Below are positions 61,691-64,000 of a DNA stretch of 64,000 bases, piece after piece. How positions within the stretch are numbered: position 1 is the first letter of the stretch; every line of letters starts with the position of its first letter. Made by a program: the position numbers and the translations under genes. The notes under the pieces were generated by a model. It had not been told where the DNA came from, did not search any database, and saw nothing but the letters and a program-made list of their open reading frames with translations. The DNA is from Acetobacteraceae bacterium (GTDB lineage: Bacteria; Pseudomonadota; Alphaproteobacteria; Acetobacterales; Acetobacteraceae): positions 1 through 64,000 of the forward strand of contig JAIXWG010000039.1 of assembly GCA_027482245.1 (NCBI GenBank), read 5' to 3'.

Positions 61691-62734
61691 TCAGCCGCCG
61701 TGCTTGGCGATCAGCCCGCGTGCATCGGCCAGCAGGCCGGCGCCGTCGAAGCCGCGTTCGCGCGACGCCGTGAGCCAATTGTCGATCACCGGGCGGCAGG
61801 CGACCATCCAGCGCTCCTTCTCCGCCGCGGAGAGCTGGACGATGCGGTTGTCCCGGCGGCGGGAGACCTGTTCGCGGACGATCGGGCCCTGCTCGTCCCA
61901 CACCTTGGCGGCCATCTCGGCGGCGACCATGCCGGAATTGGCGTCCAGCACCGTGCGGAGCTCCGCCGGCATCGCCTCATACTTCGCCTTGTTCATGGCG
62001 AGGATGAAGGAGGCAGCGTAGAGCGTCGGCGCGCCCACGATCTCCGTGTGGTTGCGGACCAGTTCCTGCAGGCGGATGGAGGGGACGACCTCCCACGGCA
62101 CCACGGCGCCGTCGATGACGCCCTGGCTGACGGCTTCCGGCACCTGCGGCACGGGCATGCCGATCGGCGCGGCGCCGAGGGCGCGCAGCGCCTCGCCGGC
62201 CTGGCGCGTCGGGAAGCGCAGCTTCAGGCCGCGCATGTCCTCCAGCCGGTTGACCGGCTTGTTGGCGTGGATGACGCCGCCATCATGCGTCCAGACGGTG
62301 ATGGGATGCACCTCGCGGAACTCGTCGCGGAGATGCGTCGTGTAGAATTCCCAGGTCGCCTTGGCGTTCGGCCCGGCCTTGGGGCTGCCGACGAAGGGGA
62401 GTTCGAAGACCTCGATCCGCGGGAAGCGGCCGGGCGTGTTGCCGGGCAGCGTCCAGACGATGTCCACGACGCCGTCGCGCGCCTGGTCGAAGAGCTGGGG
62501 CGGCGCGCCGCCGAGCTGCATGGAGGGGAAGATCTGGATGCGGAGCCGGCCCTGGCTTTCCTGCTGGATCTTCTGCGACCAGGGCATCAGGAAGTGGCGG
62601 TGCACATTGGACACGGCCGGCAGGAAGTGGTGCAGCCGCAGCGTCAGTTCCTGCGCGGCGGCGGGGCGCACCAGCGCCGGCGAAGCCAGCGCGGCAGCGC
62701 CGAGGGCCGCGAGGTGGCGGCGTTGGATCAGCAT
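61691..62734 (-). CDS. TRAP transporter solute receptor (DctP family)
   Basis: 347 residues. Leader 'MLIQRRHLAALGAAALASPA...AAAQ', then DctP motifs 'LTLRLHHFLPAVSNVHRHF', 'QQESQGRLRIQIFPSMQLGG' and 'GLKLRFPTRQAGE', where the conserved Arg (LRFP) binds the substrate carboxylate. The ligand is therefore an organic acid. The start at 62734 is where the signal peptide begins. First gene of a receptor-DctQ-DctM operon, 120 bp downstream of dgoA on the same strand. Confidence 0.93.
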   Translation of the reverse strand: MLIQRRHLAALGAAALASPALVRPAAAQELTLRLHHFLPAVSNVHRHFLMPWSQKIQQESQGRLRIQIFPSMQLGGAPPQLFDQARDGVVDIVWTLPGNTPGRFPRIEVFELPFVGSPKAGPNAKATWEFYTTHLRDEFREVHPITVWTHDGGVIHANKPVNRLEDMRGLKLRFPTRQAGEALRALGAAPIGMPVPQVPEAVSQGVIDGAVVPWEVVPSIRLQELVRNHTEIVGAPTLYAASFILAMNKAKYEAMPAELRTVLDANSGMVAAEMAAKVWDEQGPIVREQVSRRRDNRIVQLSAAEKERWMVACRPVIDNWLTASRERGFDGAGLLADARGLIAKHGG

Positions 62735-62854
62735 CCTGGAAGCTCCCCTTCGATTCTTCGTTCTTGCGTCGCGGCAGCCGAACCAGCCGCCCGCGCAATC
62801 AATGCCCGCGCCCGCCCGTCCCGGCAAGAAGGGGATTTGTATCATCCATAACGG

Positions 62855-63469
62855 TCAGGCGGCGCGGAGCGCGGCCGCCTTCGCCGCCACGGCCGCGGCG
62901 TCGTCGCCCGGCTTGTAGATGGCGCTGCCGATCCCGAAGCCCGCCGCGCCGGCCGCGCGCCAGGCGGGGATGGTGCTGGCGTCCATGCCGCCCACCGGCA
63001 GCACCGAGGTTCCCTTCGGCAGCACCGCCAGCATCGCCTTGAGGACGGCGGGGGAGGCAGCCTCCGCCGGGAACAGCTTCAGGCCATCGGCGCCCGCGGC
63101 CAGCAGGGCGAAGGCCTCCCCGGGTGTCATGAAGCCGGGCAGGCAGATCATCTGCTGCGCCTTGGCGGCGCGCACCACGGCGGGGTCGGCATGCGGTGTC
63201 ACCACGAGCCGCCCGCCGGCCGCGGCGATGCGGGCGCAGTCGCCGGGGTTGATGACGGTGCCCGCGCCGACCAGCGCCCGGTCCCCGTAGCGCCTCGCCA
63301 GGCGGCGGATGCTCTCGATCGGGTCGGGGGAGTTGAGCGGCACCTCCAGCACGGGGATGTCGGCGGCGATCAGCGCATCGCCGATCGCCTCCACCTCCTC
63401 CGGCTTCACGCCGCGGAGGATCGCCACCAGCGGGCAGCGCGCCAGCCAGTCCTTCAGGTTCAGGCCCAT
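62855..63469 (-). CDS. dgoA: 2-dehydro-3-deoxy-6-phosphogalactonate aldolase
   Basis: 204 residues, class I KDPG/KDPGal aldolase. 'PLVAILRGVKPEE', Glu42 in 'VLEVPLNSPDP', 'VGAGTVINP', 'CLPGFMTPGEAF' and the Schiff-base Lys131 in 'GADGLKLFPAE'. The LNSP motif distinguishes DgoA from the Entner-Doudoroff KDPG aldolase (LRTP). It cleaves 2-dehydro-3-deoxy-6-phosphogalactonate to pyruvate and glyceraldehyde 3-phosphate. Its start overlaps the end of the dgoK gene by 10 bp. Confidence 0.93.
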   Translation of the reverse strand: MGLNLKDWLARCPLVAILRGVKPEEVEAIGDALIAADIPVLEVPLNSPDPIESIRRLARRYGDRALVGAGTVINPGDCARIAAAGGRLVVTPHADPAVVRAAKAQQMICLPGFMTPGEAFALLAAGADGLKLFPAEAASPAVLKAMLAVLPKGTSVLPVGGMDASTIPAWRAAGAAGFGIGSAIYKPGDDAAAVAAKAAALRAA

Positions 63470-64000
63470 CCGAGGCTCCCGCCGATATGGTGCAGCCCGG
63501 CCGCGACGAGGTCCGGGTCATGGGTGGTCACGCCGATCCCCGCGTCGCGCAGCGCGGTGCCGTAGAGCGCGGCGAGGCCGGCGGCGCCGACCAGCTGCAC
63601 CTGCGTGGCGCCCTTGGCCGCGGCCGCAACCTCATGCCCGATCAGCAGGCCGGAGAGGTAGGACCGCGTCTCCGCGGCGGCCAGGCGGTCCATCAGGTGG
63701 AGCGTGCGCGTGCCGAAGAGGTGGTGCAGCAGCCCGCCGGGCTGGCGGGCACGGGCCAGGCCGCGGGCGAAGGCCGCGGGCTGGTCCGGTCCCTCCTCCG
63801 CCGTGCGGGCCAGGATGGTGTGCTGGGAGAGCGCGGCGAAGGCCTCCCCCGTCATCTGCGTCGTGAAGCCGGTGACGCGCCCGCCCTCCAGCCGCGCCCA
63901 TTTGGAATGGGTGCCGGGCAGGCAGGCCAGCGCGGGCGCATCGCCCAGCAGCCGGGCGAGGGCCACCAGCTTCGTCTCCTCGCCCCGCATCACGTCGGGC
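63460..64000 (-). CDS. dgoK: 2-dehydro-3-deoxygalactonokinase (5' partial)
   Basis: Only the C-terminal 180 or so residues are inside the window; the frame runs open through the edge. 'PDVMRGEETKLVAL' and 'CLPGTHSKWARL' are the DgoK hallmarks, followed by 'FTTQMTGEAFAALSQHTIL' and a C-terminal 'SYLSGLLIGHEV'. It phosphorylates 2-dehydro-3-deoxygalactonate, the step before DgoA, so the two genes form a galactonate pathway unit. Confidence 0.93.
   Translation of the reverse strand, partial: PDVMRGEETKLVALARLLGDAPALACLPGTHSKWARLEGGRVTGFTTQMTGEAFAALSQHTILARTAEEGPDQPAAFARGLARARQPGGLLHHLFGTRTLHLMDRLAAAETRSYLSGLLIGHEVAAAAKGATQVQLVGAAGLAALYGTALRDAGIGVTTHDPDLVAAGLHHIGGSLGWA

Overview
The window is about 70% G+C (judged by eye) with densely packed genes and strong third-position GC bias. 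Gene content points to an alphaproteobacterium of the Acetobacteraceae (Roseomonas-like): eight periplasmic Bug-type solute receptors, a TRAP transporter, aromatic-acid catabolism and a Pho-box-controlled pst operon. I find 64 protein genes, two of them cut by the window edges. I see no rRNA, tRNA, CRISPR array, transposase or phage gene.

Layout. 1-3.3 kb: end of a TonB-like gene and an orphan PAS histidine kinase. 3.3-8.3 kb: a shikimate/quinate locus (dehydroshikimate dehydratase with two Bug receptors, divergent from a shikimate dehydrogenase). 8.5-11.9 kb: two small membrane proteins, a TetR regulator and a divergent lone molybdopterin dehydrogenase subunit. 12.0-16.9 kb: a compact five-gene operon (carrier protein, amino acid:[carrier protein] ligase, double alpha/beta-hydrolase, membrane acyltransferase, GNAT) that looks like an uncharacterised aminoacyl-transfer or small-metabolite module. 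16.9-31.3 kb: Bug receptors with catabolic enzymes, a chemoreceptor ending in a PilZ domain, and a FecR/CHASE2-cyclase pair. 31.4-35.9 kb: an autotransporter, a PEP-mutase-family lyase and a STAS/anti-sigma kinase pair. 35.9-41.3 kb: Pho box, pstSCAB, phoU, phoB. 41.3-46.6 kb: OmpA-like lipoprotein, RecQ, another Bug receptor and a YkvA protein. 46.6-53.9 kb: a DUF1826 gene behind a Zur-like operator, an ArsR/SRPBCC pair, a deacetylase, an SbmA-like ABC exporter and a chain of four overlapping genes. 53.9-59.1 kb: pcaF-pcaL-pcaH-pcaG-pcaB. 59.2-64 kb: rhodanese, TRAP transporter, and dgoA-dgoK.

How it fits together. The 3-8 kb locus turns shikimate into protocatechuate, and the pca operon 46 kb away carries protocatechuate to 3-oxoadipate and cleaves 3-oxoadipyl-CoA; the CoA transferase and a pca regulator are not in the window. 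Many Bug receptors but no TctA/TctB membrane partners suggest that they feed shared permeases elsewhere or act as sensors.

The two observations I consider most novel are (1) a dispersed structured repeat, present three times (after aroE in reverse, and on both sides of recQ), whose four successive hairpins are kept by compensatory base changes, and (2) the carrier-protein operon at 12.0-16.9 kb. Several AT-rich palindromes (Zur-like, ArsR operator, Pho box, aroE promoter, 24.3 kb) stand out against the GC-rich background and are likely regulatory sites.
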